Shown: positions 17,891-25,920 of the stretch, piece after piece
Position numbering within the stretch: position 1 is the stretch's first letter
Layout: each line of letters opens with the position of its first letter
NCBI GenBank assembly: GCA_949287065.1
Contig: CASEEV010000012.1
Location: 1 to 64,000, forward strand
Length of the DNA stretch: 64,000 nucleotides
Direction of reading: 5' to 3'
Origin: an uncultured Collinsella sp.
GTDB lineage: Bacteria; Actinomycetota; Coriobacteriia; Coriobacteriales; Coriobacteriaceae
Program-made: the position numbers and the translations under genes
Notes under the pieces: generated by a model
Databases searched by the model: none
The model's input: the letters and a program-made list of their open reading frames with translations, nothing else
What the model was told of the DNA's origin: nothing

Positions 17891-18601
17891 CTAGTCGAGG
17901 TCGTCAACGTCGAAGCTCGGAACCGGAGCAAACGGATCGGAGATCACGTGCGACTGCGGATCCTCGGGAGCGGAAGCGCCCGGAAGCGTCACGACGGGAG
18001 CGGCAGTGTGAATGGGAGCGGGGTCGCTCGAGAGAGAGCTCGAGGACGTGGACTTGAGCAGGTCGGCCGGGAAGGAGTTCTGCGCGTCGTCCATGAAGTG
18101 CTGGAGGAGCTTGAGGTACTCGGCACGGAAGTCCTCGCGGGACGTCTTGAGGCGGTCGATCTCCTCGAGCTCGTTCTGCTTCTCCTGCAGGGCCTGGCGG
18201 ATGACCTCGCGCGCCTTGGCGTCAGCCTCGTTGCGGATGCGCTCGGCGTTGGCACGAGCCTCCTCGACGATACGGTCAGCGGACTGCTGGGCGGTGATGA
18301 GCGCAGCGGAGATCTGGCGCTCGGTGGCGCCGTACTCGGACTGCGTGGGGGCCGGAGCCTGGGTCTGGGCAGCCTGGGCTGCCTGCGCCGCCTGAGCCTG
18401 GGCCTGAGCGGCCTGGGCCTGAGCCTCGTCGCGCTGCTGCTCGGCAGCGGTCAGGCGGTTCTTGAGGTCAACGATCTTGGACAGCATGGCGTCGACTTCG
18501 CTAGCGAGCTGCTCGAGAAAAACGTCGACCTCGCCGGGATCGTACCCGCGCTTGGCCTCGGAGAACGTCTGGGCCTGGATGTCAGCAGGGGTGATAGCCA
18601 T
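17891..18601 (-). CDS. divIVA: Cell division protein DivIVA (Wag31-like)
   Basis: A 236-residue coiled-coil scaffold that binds curved membrane at septa and poles. The N-terminal lipid-binding domain (about 1-55) has the family pattern ITPADIQAQTF, RGYDPGEVDVFLEQ and EVDAML. A long coiled coil follows, interrupted at about 78-100 by an unusual run of AQA repeats (Ala/Gln-rich, about 25 residues). A second helical domain with the DRIVEEARANAERIRNEAD pattern (about 128-146) and a Pro/Ser-rich tail complete it. AAAGGA lies 9 bases before the ATG. It is the last gene of the pgeF-ylmE-sepF-yggT-divIVA cluster, the classic Gram-positive arrangement. Confidence 0.95.
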   Translation of the reverse strand: MAITPADIQAQTFSEAKRGYDPGEVDVFLEQLASEVDAMLSKIVDLKNRLTAAEQQRDEAQAQAAQAQAQAAQAAQAAQTQAPAPTQSEYGATERQISAALITAQQSADRIVEEARANAERIRNEADAKAREVIRQALQEKQNELEEIDRLKTSREDFRAEYLKLLQHFMDDAQNSFPADLLKSTSSSSLSSDPAPIHTAAPVVTLPGASAPEDPQSHVISDPFAPVPSFDVDDLD

Positions 18602-18672
18602 GGTAGTGTTCCTTTCATCGGTTCGGGGATCCGGGCCGCGCCCGCTGCGCGGGCCCTAGGTCGCCTTATTGC

Positions 18673-18951
18673 CTAAAGTATACCAGCGAGAATCCGAATG
18701 AGCAGGTTGCCGATGAGCTGCAACGCAATTATTGCAAGCACCGGCGAGAAGTCGATCCCGCCCATCGGAGGAAGCAGGCGTCGGAAGATGTTCAGATACG
18801 GACCGCACACGCGATCGAGCACGGTGCGGATATCGTCGGCAAGGCCGCCCGGCCGCAGCGGAAACCACGTCATCAGGCAGTACACGAGGACGAGGAAGCT
18901 GTAAAAGCGGATCAGACTGCCTATGAGCTGCACCAAAGTGTAGTACGTCAC
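18673..18951 (-). CDS. yggT: YggT family membrane protein
   Basis: A 92-residue protein with two membrane helices (about 8-28 and 68-90) flanking a conserved loop DRVCGPYLNIFRRLLPP, the family hallmark. The GTG start has GGGGAG immediately upstream. Its place between sepF and divIVA is conserved in Firmicutes and Actinobacteria; a role in division or envelope ion balance is proposed, not proven. Gap to sepF: 9 bases. Confidence 0.93.
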   Translation of the reverse strand: MTYYTLVQLIGSLIRFYSFLVLVYCLMTWFPLRPGGLADDIRTVLDRVCGPYLNIFRRLLPPMGGIDFSPVLAIIALQLIGNLLIRILAGIL

Positions 18952-18960
18952 GTCTCCCCT

Positions 18961-19653
18961 TTAGCGCTTCAGGAAGCCCTCGGAGCGGAGCTTGGCAAGA
19001 TCCGACTCCTTGACCTCGCATCCCTGAGGCAGCACGATGAAGACGCGGTCGCCGACCTCCTTGACCGAGGCGCCGAGGCCGCAGGCAAAGCCGTAGCTGA
19101 AGTCGAGCACGCGCTTGGCAACGTCGGTCTTGACGTTCACGAACACGAGGGCGACGGGCTGCTTGGTGCGCACGCGACGCACCACGGTCTCGACGTCGTC
19201 GTAGCTCTCGGGGCGAAGGATATAGGCAGGAAGCTGCGGAACGGAGTTGACAACCGCGCCAACGCGACGATCGGGCGCCGGAGCCGGAGCTCCCTGGGCA
19301 CGGCCGCGCTCGGCATAGCTCGAGGGCGTGTCGTACGCGCCGGGGCGATGCTGGTCGATGGAGCGTGCCGGCGGGTTGAACGTAGAGGCGTGACGGTCGA
19401 CCTCGCCCACCGGCTTGCCAGAGCGGGTGTACACCGCAACGGACTCAGCCTCGCCGCGATGCGTCTGGCCCAGGACGCCCATAGAATGCTGCTCTTCGCG
19501 CGCGGACTCTCCGTAAGAGTCGTTGTACGAGTCGGACGAAGGACGGTACGTGGGCTCGTCCGCGGCCTCCTCCTCGTCGTAGTACTCCTCTTCCTCGCGA
19601 CCGAAGTCACGGGTGAACGGGAGCCGGCTCTTGATGTCATCTAAGATGCTCAC
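18961..19653 (-). CDS. sepF: Cell division protein SepF
   Basis: A 230-residue protein that anchors FtsZ to the membrane and bundles its filaments. It has an N-terminal amphipathic membrane-targeting helix (SILDDIKSRLPF), a long disordered acidic linker (about 15-140), and the SepF core (about 145-230) with RPESYDDVETVVRRV, LVFVNV and GDRVFIVLPQGCEV. The start is a GTG with GAGAGG upstream. In organisms without FtsA, such as this one appears to be, SepF is the main FtsZ membrane anchor. The linker is longer than in Bacillus (about 150 residues total there) but similar to that of actinobacteria. Confidence 0.95.
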   Translation of the reverse strand: MSILDDIKSRLPFTRDFGREEEEYYDEEEAADEPTYRPSSDSYNDSYGESAREEQHSMGVLGQTHRGEAESVAVYTRSGKPVGEVDRHASTFNPPARSIDQHRPGAYDTPSSYAERGRAQGAPAPAPDRRVGAVVNSVPQLPAYILRPESYDDVETVVRRVRTKQPVALVFVNVKTDVAKRVLDFSYGFACGLGASVKEVGDRVFIVLPQGCEVKESDLAKLRSEGFLKR

Positions 19654-19710
19654 GATACCAACCTCTCTGCCTCCGTGTGATTACCAGTGCGTTTTTGGCA
19701 CGAGCTTAGA

Positions 19711-20460
19711 TCATTGTAAAACAAAACCCGGGTTAAACACCACTCTACCTAGTCTAACGAGGGTTGAGCCTTCCTCGAGCGCAGCCTCGAAGTCCTCGCT
19801 CATGCCCATCGAAAGCTCATGGAGCTCAACGCCCGCTGAGAGCGACAGCTCGTCGCGCAGCTCGCGCAAGCCGGCGAACGTGGCGCGGGCGCGCGAAGCA
19901 TCTCCTCGGGGCGCCATGGTCATGAGGCCCTCGATGCGAATGCCCGGCAAAGCGAGCAGCGCGTCAAAGGCACGCCGCAGCTCGTCGGGCGCAAAGCCCG
20001 ACTTGCTCTCCTCGCCCGAGACGTTCACCTCGAGAAGAACGGGCTGTACCTCAACCGAACCGCCGGCCTCGTGGGCACGCACCACGCGGTCCGAGACGGC
20101 GCGGGCGAGCTTCTCGGAACGTACCGAATGAATGCGCGCGGCGCGGCCGATGGTCATGTTGATCTTGTTGGTCTGCAGGTTGCCGATCATGTCGAACGAG
20201 TACGGACCCGGGACCTCGTCCGCGCGCGCACCGAGCGCATCGAGTTTGCGCACGAGCTCCTGGGGGCGGTTCTCGCCGAAGAGTCGGTACCCCGCTCTCA
20301 TAGCGGCGAGGACCTCGTCGGTGCCCACGGTCTTGGAGACCGCCATGACCTGCGCCTCGTCCGCACGCCTGCCCGCGCGCGCGAGCGCGTCTTCCACCTT
20401 GCCCATGATCTGGTCGCGCCGCTCGGCTACCGCGGCCTCGTATTTCTCGTCAACTGCCAT
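19711..20460 (-). CDS. YggS/YlmE family PLP-homeostasis protein
   Basis: A pyridoxal phosphate-binding protein of about 249 residues that buffers PLP and amino-acid pools. The PLP lysine sits in the MAVSKTVGTDEV motif, and FGENRPQEL and the HSVRSEKLA and SMGMSEDFEAAL signatures match the family. The start is uncertain. ATG at 20460 gives a typical N-terminus about 40 residues before the Lys; ATG at 20514 and GTG at 20526 are in frame and would add 18-22 residues. It is the second gene of the pgeF to divIVA cluster. Confidence 0.9.
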   Translation of the reverse strand: MAVDEKYEAAVAERRDQIMGKVEDALARAGRRADEAQVMAVSKTVGTDEVLAAMRAGYRLFGENRPQELVRKLDALGARADEVPGPYSFDMIGNLQTNKINMTIGRAARIHSVRSEKLARAVSDRVVRAHEAGGSVEVQPVLLEVNVSGEESKSGFAPDELRRAFDALLALPGIRIEGLMTMAPRGDASRARATFAGLRELRDELSLSAGVELHELSMGMSEDFEAALEEGSTLVRLGRVVFNPGFVLQ

Positions 20461-20559
20461 AACCCTCGCCGTGTTTCTTTTGCCGCGCTCGGCGGCCTTG
20501 CCGTCTGAATCCATATACCCCTGCACGCTGGTGGCATACCGCGTTACCTAAAACGGTGG

Positions 20560-21351
20560 CTACGCGGTCATATACGCGACCGCAGCGTGGCGCCCCGTTG
20601 TTCCGTGCTCGGCGCGGTACGAGAAGAACCGGTCGTTCAGGCGCACGGTCGAAAGCGCGGGATCCTCGATGTTTGCCGGATCGACGCCAGAGGCGGCAAG
20701 AGACTCGACAATGGCGCTGGAAAGATCGAGCAGGCGCTCCGGATTGGGCGTAATCGATGAGAACCGCGCAGCAAAGCGCTCGACGAGCTCCTCGGACACT
20801 TCGTACTCGTCGCCGAGGATATGCGGGCCGATGTAGGCGCGCAGGCAACTAGGAGAAACACCGAGCTCGTCAGCGAGGATGCGCGCAGTCTTGCCGGCAA
20901 TGCCTGCGTACGTGCCGCGCCAGCCCGAATGCGCCACGGCAAACCCGCCAGGACCCGTGATGATCACCGGAACGCAATCGGCAAACATCAGCATGACCGG
21001 AACGCGCGGAGCCACGCACACCACGGCGTCGGCGCCCTCGGCGGCACGCGCGCGCACCGCATCGAGCTCTGCGGGGCCCGCGCTGCGCACCACCTGAACG
21101 ACGTCGCCGTGGACCTGGTTCGGCACAACGAGGTTTCGAGCAAACTCCCCGGCACCCACCGCAGCAAGAACTCTGCGGCGATTCTCCTCAACCGCAGCAG
21201 GGTCATCGTTCACATGCGACCCTAGGTTCAACGAGGCATACGGCTCGCTCGACACGCCTCCCGTCCGCTCGGTAAACCCAAAGCGAACCGAACCGTCAGC
21301 ACCGCCCACCAGCGTCACACCGCCGTGCGTCACACGCTCCAGCCTGCTCAT
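20560..21351 (-). CDS. pgeF: YfiH/PgeF/LACC1 family protein (peptidoglycan editing factor / purine nucleoside phosphorylase-like)
   Basis: A 263-residue cytoplasmic protein of the former DUF152 family. The conserved metal/active residues are present: NQVHGD (His), ADCVPVII (Cys) and AVAHSGWRGT (His). Family members show purine nucleoside phosphorylase or deaminase activity, and in E. coli PgeF edits misassembled peptidoglycan precursors, which suits a division-gene cluster. The ATG at 21351 is preferred because GGAGGG precedes it; an in-frame ATG 51 bases upstream lacks a site. The gene opens the five-gene cluster and has a 750-base gap with repeats upstream. Confidence 0.92.
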   Translation of the reverse strand: MSRLERVTHGGVTLVGGADGSVRFGFTERTGGVSSEPYASLNLGSHVNDDPAAVEENRRRVLAAVGAGEFARNLVVPNQVHGDVVQVVRSAGPAELDAVRARAAEGADAVVCVAPRVPVMLMFADCVPVIITGPGGFAVAHSGWRGTYAGIAGKTARILADELGVSPSCLRAYIGPHILGDEYEVSEELVERFAARFSSITPNPERLLDLSSAIVESLAASGVDPANIEDPALSTVRLNDRFFSYRAEHGTTGRHAAVAYMTA

Positions 21352-21659
21352 ACCGCCCTCCTGGCTATCTCCGTTTCGTATGTTCCTCAGCTTACCCCAC
21401 ACGCGTCGCGCTACACCACCGCGCCTCGATCAACCGAACAGTTAACCAATCTCACAGAACCGTGTCATTGAGCAGGCGGCGACGAGCGTACTCGGCTCCC
21501 CTCCCCTCAACGGCCCGGACCTCTGGGCAGACCCTGCCCGACATGCCACCATGATCCCATCGGGCGGGCGCATGGCCTCCGGGCGGAAGCGCCGCACATG
21601 CCCGCTGTCTTCGGATCCCAATATCGGCCCCGTGCGGATCCGCCCTGCGGCTATGCGCC

Positions 21660-21913
21660 CGGCCCTTCCGCAAACCGCGTTCGGGTTGTCATTGAAAAAC
21701 GGGGCCGGGTTCGGCGTTTCCCCAGGTGCTTCTGCAAACCGAGCCCGCTTTTCAGGTGCAACCCGATTTCGGTTTGCAGAAGGACCCCGCCAGCGTCTCA
21801 CCGGGGGAAGAAGGGCTGACTTCCGATAACGAAAGTTCACGAACTATCGCACCCTCCCCAGGCCCGATCCTGGGGTTTCCCGACTTTTGTCGACGAAAGT
21901 TCATGAACTTTCG
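21660..21913. repeat. Two inverted-word sets upstream of pgeF
   Basis: This is part of the 798-base gap 21352-22149. Set 1: TTCTGCAAACCGA (21730-21742) has an exact inverse at 21769-21781, and a relative, TTCCGCAAACCG, lies at 21666-21677. Set 2: CGAAAGTTCATGAACTTTCG (21894-21913) is a perfect 20-base palindrome, and GAAAGTTCACGAACTATCG (21831-21849) is a decayed copy. A CCCCAGG/CCTGGGG stem (21857-21875) lies between the copies. The rest of the gap, apart from the hairpin at 21956, shows nothing recognisable. Confidence 0.75.
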
Positions 21914-21943
21914 GATGAGTACGCCCGCCAGCCAGGACGCCTA

Positions 21944-21984
21944 AAACAAAGCAAAGCCGGCTCCCCCGCCAGAGGGGAGCCGGC
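21944..21984 (-). terminator. Hairpin terminator downstream of ftsZ
   Basis: GCCGGCTCCCC (21956-21966) pairs with GGGGAGCCGGC (21974-21984). Reading the minus strand, a T-rich stretch (TTTGCTTTGTTTT) follows. It lies about 165 bases beyond the ftsZ stop, so it may end the ftsZ transcript. Confidence 0.75.
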
Positions 21985-22149
21985 CGATGCGGTGCAGGTT
22001 GCCTGCGCGAAAGCGAGGGCGTCCCTGGCGGAGCAGGTCGGCCCGAAGGAGGAGGGCATTGGCCTTGTGGCCATGCCCGACGAGTGAGGGCCGAGATGCC
22101 CGCCAGGGGCGGCCGCAGCGTCGGACCCGAAAGGCCGCAGCGTCAACCC

Positions 22150-23262
22150 CTAGAATTTGCCGCGCTTGAGAAAATCCGGGAGATCGAACTGCTCGTTGCC
22201 GAAGTTCGGGAGCTGGGTACCGCCGACGTTGCGGGTCGGAGCAGACTGAGCAGCCGAACGCTTGACCGTGGTGGAACCAGAGGAGAACAGGTCGCCCTGC
22301 TGGCCGTTGTTGTCCATGAAGCCGGTCGCGATGACGGTAACGCGGACCTGGTCGCCCAGGGACTCGTCGATAACCGTACCGAAGATGATGTTGGCCTCGG
22401 GGTCGACCGCGTTGGCAACGAGGTCGGCGGCGTCGTTGATCTCCTGCAGGCCGAGGTCCTTGTTGCCGGCGATGGAGAGCAGGACGCGGGTGGCACCGTC
22501 GATGGAGCTCTCGAGCAAGCGGCTGGAGATGGCCTCCTGAGCAGCGTCGACCGCGCGGGTGTCGCCCGAGGCGGTGCCGATGCCCATGATGGCGGAGCCG
22601 GCCTGGCTCATGATCGTCTTGACGTCGGCGAAGTCGACGTTGATGATGCCGGGGACCGTGATGAGGTCGGTGATACCCTGGGTGCCCTGAGAGAGGACGC
22701 CGTCGGCGATGGAGAAGGCCTCGAGCATGGAGGTCTTCTTCTCGGCGATGTCGAGCAGGCGGTCGTTGGGAATGACGATGACAGTGTCGACGCACTGCGA
22801 AAGGGTCTCGATGCCGTCGGCGGCAACGGAGGCGCGCTTGCGGCCCTCGAAGCTGAAAGGCTTGGTAACGACGGCGACCGTCAGGGCGCCCACATCGTTC
22901 TTGGCGATGTCGGCAACAACCGGGGCAGCGCCCGTGCCGGTGCCGCCGCCCTCGCCGCAGGTGATGAACACCATGTCGGCGCCAGCAAGCGCCTCCTTGA
23001 TGTCGTCGCGGCTCTCGTCGGCAGCCTTGCGGCCGATCTCAGGCTGAGCGCCAGCGCCCAGACCGCGCGTGATGTCAGTACCGATGTGCACCTTGATGTC
23101 GGCATCGGAGACGGCGAGCGCCTGAGCGTCAGTGTTGATGGCAACGAACTCGACGCCGCGGATGCCCTCCTCGATCATGCGGTTAACGGCGTTGGTGCCG
23201 CCGCCGCCCACGCCAACGACCTTGATGACGGCAAGATAATTGTTGATCTCTTCCTCGTGCAT
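22150..23262 (-). CDS. ftsZ: Cell division GTPase FtsZ
   Basis: A 370-residue tubulin homologue that forms the division ring. GTP-binding motifs include [14 protein letters not shown] (about 13-26) and the tubulin signature [13 protein letters not shown] (about 101-113), with T7-loop residues [11 protein letters not shown] (about 204-214). The C-terminal peptide is [10 protein letters not shown], the conserved tail that binds SepF/FtsA-type anchors. The ATG at 23262 is chosen over an upstream GTG-like codon because GGAGG lies 8 bases before it. Gaps with repeats on both sides (23263-23612 upstream) suggest its own promoter apart from ftsQ. Confidence 0.98.
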   Translation of the reverse strand: MHEEEINNYLAVIKVVGVGGGGTNAVNRMIEEGIRGVEFVAINTDAQALAVSDADIKVHIGTDITRGLGAGAQPEIGRKAADESRDDIKEALAGADMVFITCGEGGGTGTGAAPVVADIAKNDVGALTVAVVTKPFSFEGRKRASVAADGIETLSQCVDTVIVIPNDRLLDIAEKKTSMLEAFSIADGVLSQGTQGITDLITVPGIINVDFADVKTIMSQAGSAIMGIGTASGDTRAVDAAQEAISSRLLESSIDGATRVLLSIAGNKDLGLQEINDAADLVANAVDPEANIIFGTVIDESLGDQVRVTVIATGFMDNNGQQGDLFSSGSTTVKRSAAQSAPTRNVGGTQLPNFGNEQFDLPDFLKRGKF

Positions 23263-23339
23263 ACCGTTCCTCCGAACATCCGTGTTGATGCACCTTTGCA
23301 AACATTAAACCTCAAGCTGAACTTAAAGTCCGAGGTAAA

Positions 23340-23590
23340 TCGTCCTATCTTTGCACAAGTCTCTACTAAAGGTCAAACAAAAGTACCCAATTGATAAAAA
23401 TTCCTGCGTATCCTACTAAAGTTCAACTTGAAGGTTAGCACGTTTCTTCAAGTTGCATTCATAATTCCCCGCCTTTGACAATGCTCGTCGCACTGCAAGC
23501 GTTCACAGCCGATTCCATAACCTTAAATGCAGGCTTTAAGGTTGAGGTCAGAGCTTCAACCTTAAAGCTCAACCTCAACCTTATAGATGC
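23340..23590. repeat. AT-rich repeat region upstream of ftsZ
   Basis: In the 350-base gap between ftsQ and ftsZ, GCTTTAAGGTTGA (23533-23545) has an exact inverse TCAACCTTAAAGC (23556-23568), with further AACCTTAA and CTCAACC words at 23519, 23570 and 23575. CTACTAAAG-TCAA occurs twice (about 23363 and 23413). CAACTTGAAGG (about 23424) has a near inverse CTTCAAGTTG (about 23447). The DNA is far more AT-rich than its surroundings and probably contains the ftsZ promoter and operator sites. Confidence 0.7.
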
Positions 23591-23612
23591 GTAAAAACGA
23601 CTGCCAGGCTCG

Positions 23613-25025
23613 CTAGAGAGAAACCTCGCGCCAGGTAGGCGAATCAGGGTTGCGCGCGTTGATGTACGTCACGCCTTGGCGCTCCTCGAGAATCTTGTCG
23701 ACGACCTTCTCCTTCTTACGGATGTCGGTGGCGTCGCCTAGGGACACCTCGACGCCGTCGGTAAGATACACCGAGATTGCCTCGGTGGAAGAAGCGGAGA
23801 AGCTCGAGATGCGCTCACGAAACTCGGACGAGAAGCCGTTGATGTAACTGAGAACGGCAACGAGCGCGTCATCGGAAACGGGCTCGCCGCTCTGAGGATC
23901 GATATCGCTACCCACGTCAGTCACGAGAATCGCACCGAGGTCGCTCGCAAGCTGAGCCGCCGCCTCGCGACCCGAGGCATCCTCGGCACTCCCCTCCTGA
24001 GACTCGCCATCCTGAGACTCCTCCCCAGATGCCTCGTCTTCGGCAGCGGTATCTTGGTCCTCGGTATCGCTTGCAGAAGCATCGTCGTCTTCGGCCCCGG
24101 CATCCGAAGCTGTGCCAGAGCCGAGCGCCGTCGGCGCGATCCACTTGCCCTCGTCGTCGATCGCCCACGAGATGTCGCCAGCGCCGATGTAGACCAACGC
24201 AGCGGCCGTCTTCTCGACGGGCGTGATCACCAGCGTATGGGGAAACCGGCGCTCGATCGAGACGGTCTTTACCCACGGGTTCTCGAGAAGGCTCTCGGCC
24301 AGCTGGTCTTCGCTGACGTTGAGCAGCGTCGCGTTGTCGGGAATCTCGAGAAGCTTCTCGGTCGTCTCGGTCGGCACATGCGTCGTGGACGCGATCTCCA
24401 CGTCGGTCACCGCAAAGAGACCGGTGTTGGCCACAACGGCGAAGATCGCAAAGCCGAGAAGCGCTACGAAGAGCGCCGCGGCAGCAATGATGCCGGCACG
24501 GGTCAGCACGCCTCGCGCCGGAACGCTCGTGCCGATGTGCGCGGGTCCCGATGCGGCGGCAACGGCCTGCCTGGGCTCTGCGAGGCCCGCGGCGTTTTTG
24601 ATCGTGGTTCGGCTTTTCTGAATGCGCTTGATCAGGCCGCCCGAGGCCGTGCGCGGGCGGATAGTCGGCTTGATGGTCGGAGCGGCGTCTGCCGTCAGAG
24701 CGCGCCGCGAAACGGGCTCCGGGCTCTTGAGGCCGCGCGCGCTCGGCTGTTGCGCTGTGCGCTTATGGGGCTTGAGGCCTCCCGCAGCGACGGTCTTGCG
24801 GGCAACGGGCCTCTGCGCAGGCGCGCCTGCAGCCGACGCCTTGCGCGGCGCCGCGCCCTTGAGCGAGATGCGCCCGCCTGCTTTGGACTTGCGGGGCTTC
24901 TCGGCCTTTTGTTTAACGGGCCGCGGCGCCTTGACCGGAGCGGCGCCCCTCCCCGCTTTGCGATACGTAGGCTTCGGCCGGCTAGAAGCCGAGGAACTTG
25001 ACTTCTGGTTGTAGCTCGACGCCAT
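23613..25025 (-). CDS. ftsQ: Cell division protein FtsQ/DivIB
   Basis: A 470-residue single-pass membrane protein of the divisome. A 175-residue basic, Pro/Ala/Lys-rich cytoplasmic N-terminus comes first. The membrane helix follows (about 177-200), then a POTRA domain (about 203-275: FAVTDVEIASTTHVPTE, LLNVSEDQLAESL, WVKTVSIERRFPHTLVI) and the beta domain with VEKTAAALV. An acidic low-complexity insert (about 310-355, rich in Asp/Glu/Ser) splits the beta domain, which is unusual. The start overlaps the end of murB by 44 bases in another frame. DivIB usually has a shorter cytoplasmic part. Confidence 0.9.
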   Translation of the reverse strand: MASSYNQKSSSSASSRPKPTYRKAGRGAAPVKAPRPVKQKAEKPRKSKAGGRISLKGAAPRKASAAGAPAQRPVARKTVAAGGLKPHKRTAQQPSARGLKSPEPVSRRALTADAAPTIKPTIRPRTASGGLIKRIQKSRTTIKNAAGLAEPRQAVAAASGPAHIGTSVPARGVLTRAGIIAAAALFVALLGFAIFAVVANTGLFAVTDVEIASTTHVPTETTEKLLEIPDNATLLNVSEDQLAESLLENPWVKTVSIERRFPHTLVITPVEKTAAALVYIGAGDISWAIDDEGKWIAPTALGSGTASDAGAEDDDASASDTEDQDTAAEDEASGEESQDGESQEGSAEDASGREAAAQLASDLGAILVTDVGSDIDPQSGEPVSDDALVAVLSYINGFSSEFRERISSFSASSTEAISVYLTDGVEVSLGDATDIRKKEKVVDKILEERQGVTYINARNPDSPTWREVSL

Positions 25026-25896
25026 ACGTTTCCTTAACTGTTGCGTACACCTTCTGCATGACCTTCACGACGTCTGCTGCCGTGGCAGATCCCGTGTTGA
25101 CGATAAAGTTACCGTGAACTTCGGACACTTCGGCCCCTCCGACCGAAAAACCCTTCAATCCACAGTCCTCGATCATCTTTCCTACACTCCGCTCAGGCGG
25201 ATTTTTGAACACGGAGCCGCACGAAGGCATGGCAGCCGGCTGCGAACGGCGGCGACGACGAAGGCTGCGCTCCATACGCTCGGTAATGGTGATCTTGTTG
25301 CCAGGACGCAGGCGCAGCTTCACCTCGAGCACGATGTCACTCTTAGGAAGGCTCGTCGTGCGATAGCCCCACTCGATCTCGTCGTAGCGGTAATGCTTGA
25401 GGCGCTCCTCGGTGGGCGCGTACACCGTGACCTCTTCTATGACCTCGCTCATCCAATCGGAGCGCGTGCCCGCGTTCATCGACACGGCGCCGCCGAGCGT
25501 GCCCGGCACGCCCACCGCGAACTCCATGCCGGCGAGCGAATGGTTGAGCGCCTCGTTGACCACGCGCGAGAGCATGGCTCCGGAGCCGGCGGTCATGCAG
25601 GCGTTCTCCTCGTCGACCACGACGCGGCGAAACTCGCGGCCGAGCGTGAGCACGGCGCCGTCGTAGCCCTCGTCGGCAACGAGAATGTTCGTGCCCCTGC
25701 CGAAGATAGCCCATTCGACGTCTTCGCGGAGAAGCACCTTGATGGTGCTGCGCAGGGCATGGTAGCTGTGACAGGTAATGAACAGCGCGGCCTTGCCGCC
25801 GATGTGGTAGCTCGTGCGATGGTCGAGACGCTCGTTCTCGACCACCTCGACATCCTCGATGGCAGAAAGCGCCTGTACGGCGTTGGACGTGCTCAA
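24982..25896 (-). CDS. murB: UDP-N-acetylenolpyruvoylglucosamine reductase
   Basis: A 304-residue FAD enzyme that reduces the enolpyruvyl group to make UDP-MurNAc, using NADPH. Motifs: RTSYHIGGKA, GRGTNILVAD (FAD phosphate binding), FAVGVPGTLGGAVSMNAG, and SCGSVFKNP with the proton-donating Ser; the C-terminal Glu lies in the VELQPEVKFLG motif. Length is typical of Gram-positive type II MurB. It lies 24 bases after murC, and its 3' end overlaps ftsQ. Confidence 0.95.
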   Translation of the reverse strand: MSTSNAVQALSAIEDVEVVENERLDHRTSYHIGGKAALFITCHSYHALRSTIKVLLREDVEWAIFGRGTNILVADEGYDGAVLTLGREFRRVVVDEENACMTAGSGAMLSRVVNEALNHSLAGMEFAVGVPGTLGGAVSMNAGTRSDWMSEVIEEVTVYAPTEERLKHYRYDEIEWGYRTTSLPKSDIVLEVKLRLRPGNKITITERMERSLRRRRRSQPAAMPSCGSVFKNPPERSVGKMIEDCGLKGFSVGGAEVSEVHGNFIVNTGSATAADVVKVMQKVYATVKETYGVELQPEVKFLGF

Positions 25897-25920
25897 AGAA
25901 GCCTCCTCGACGCCCAGAAG

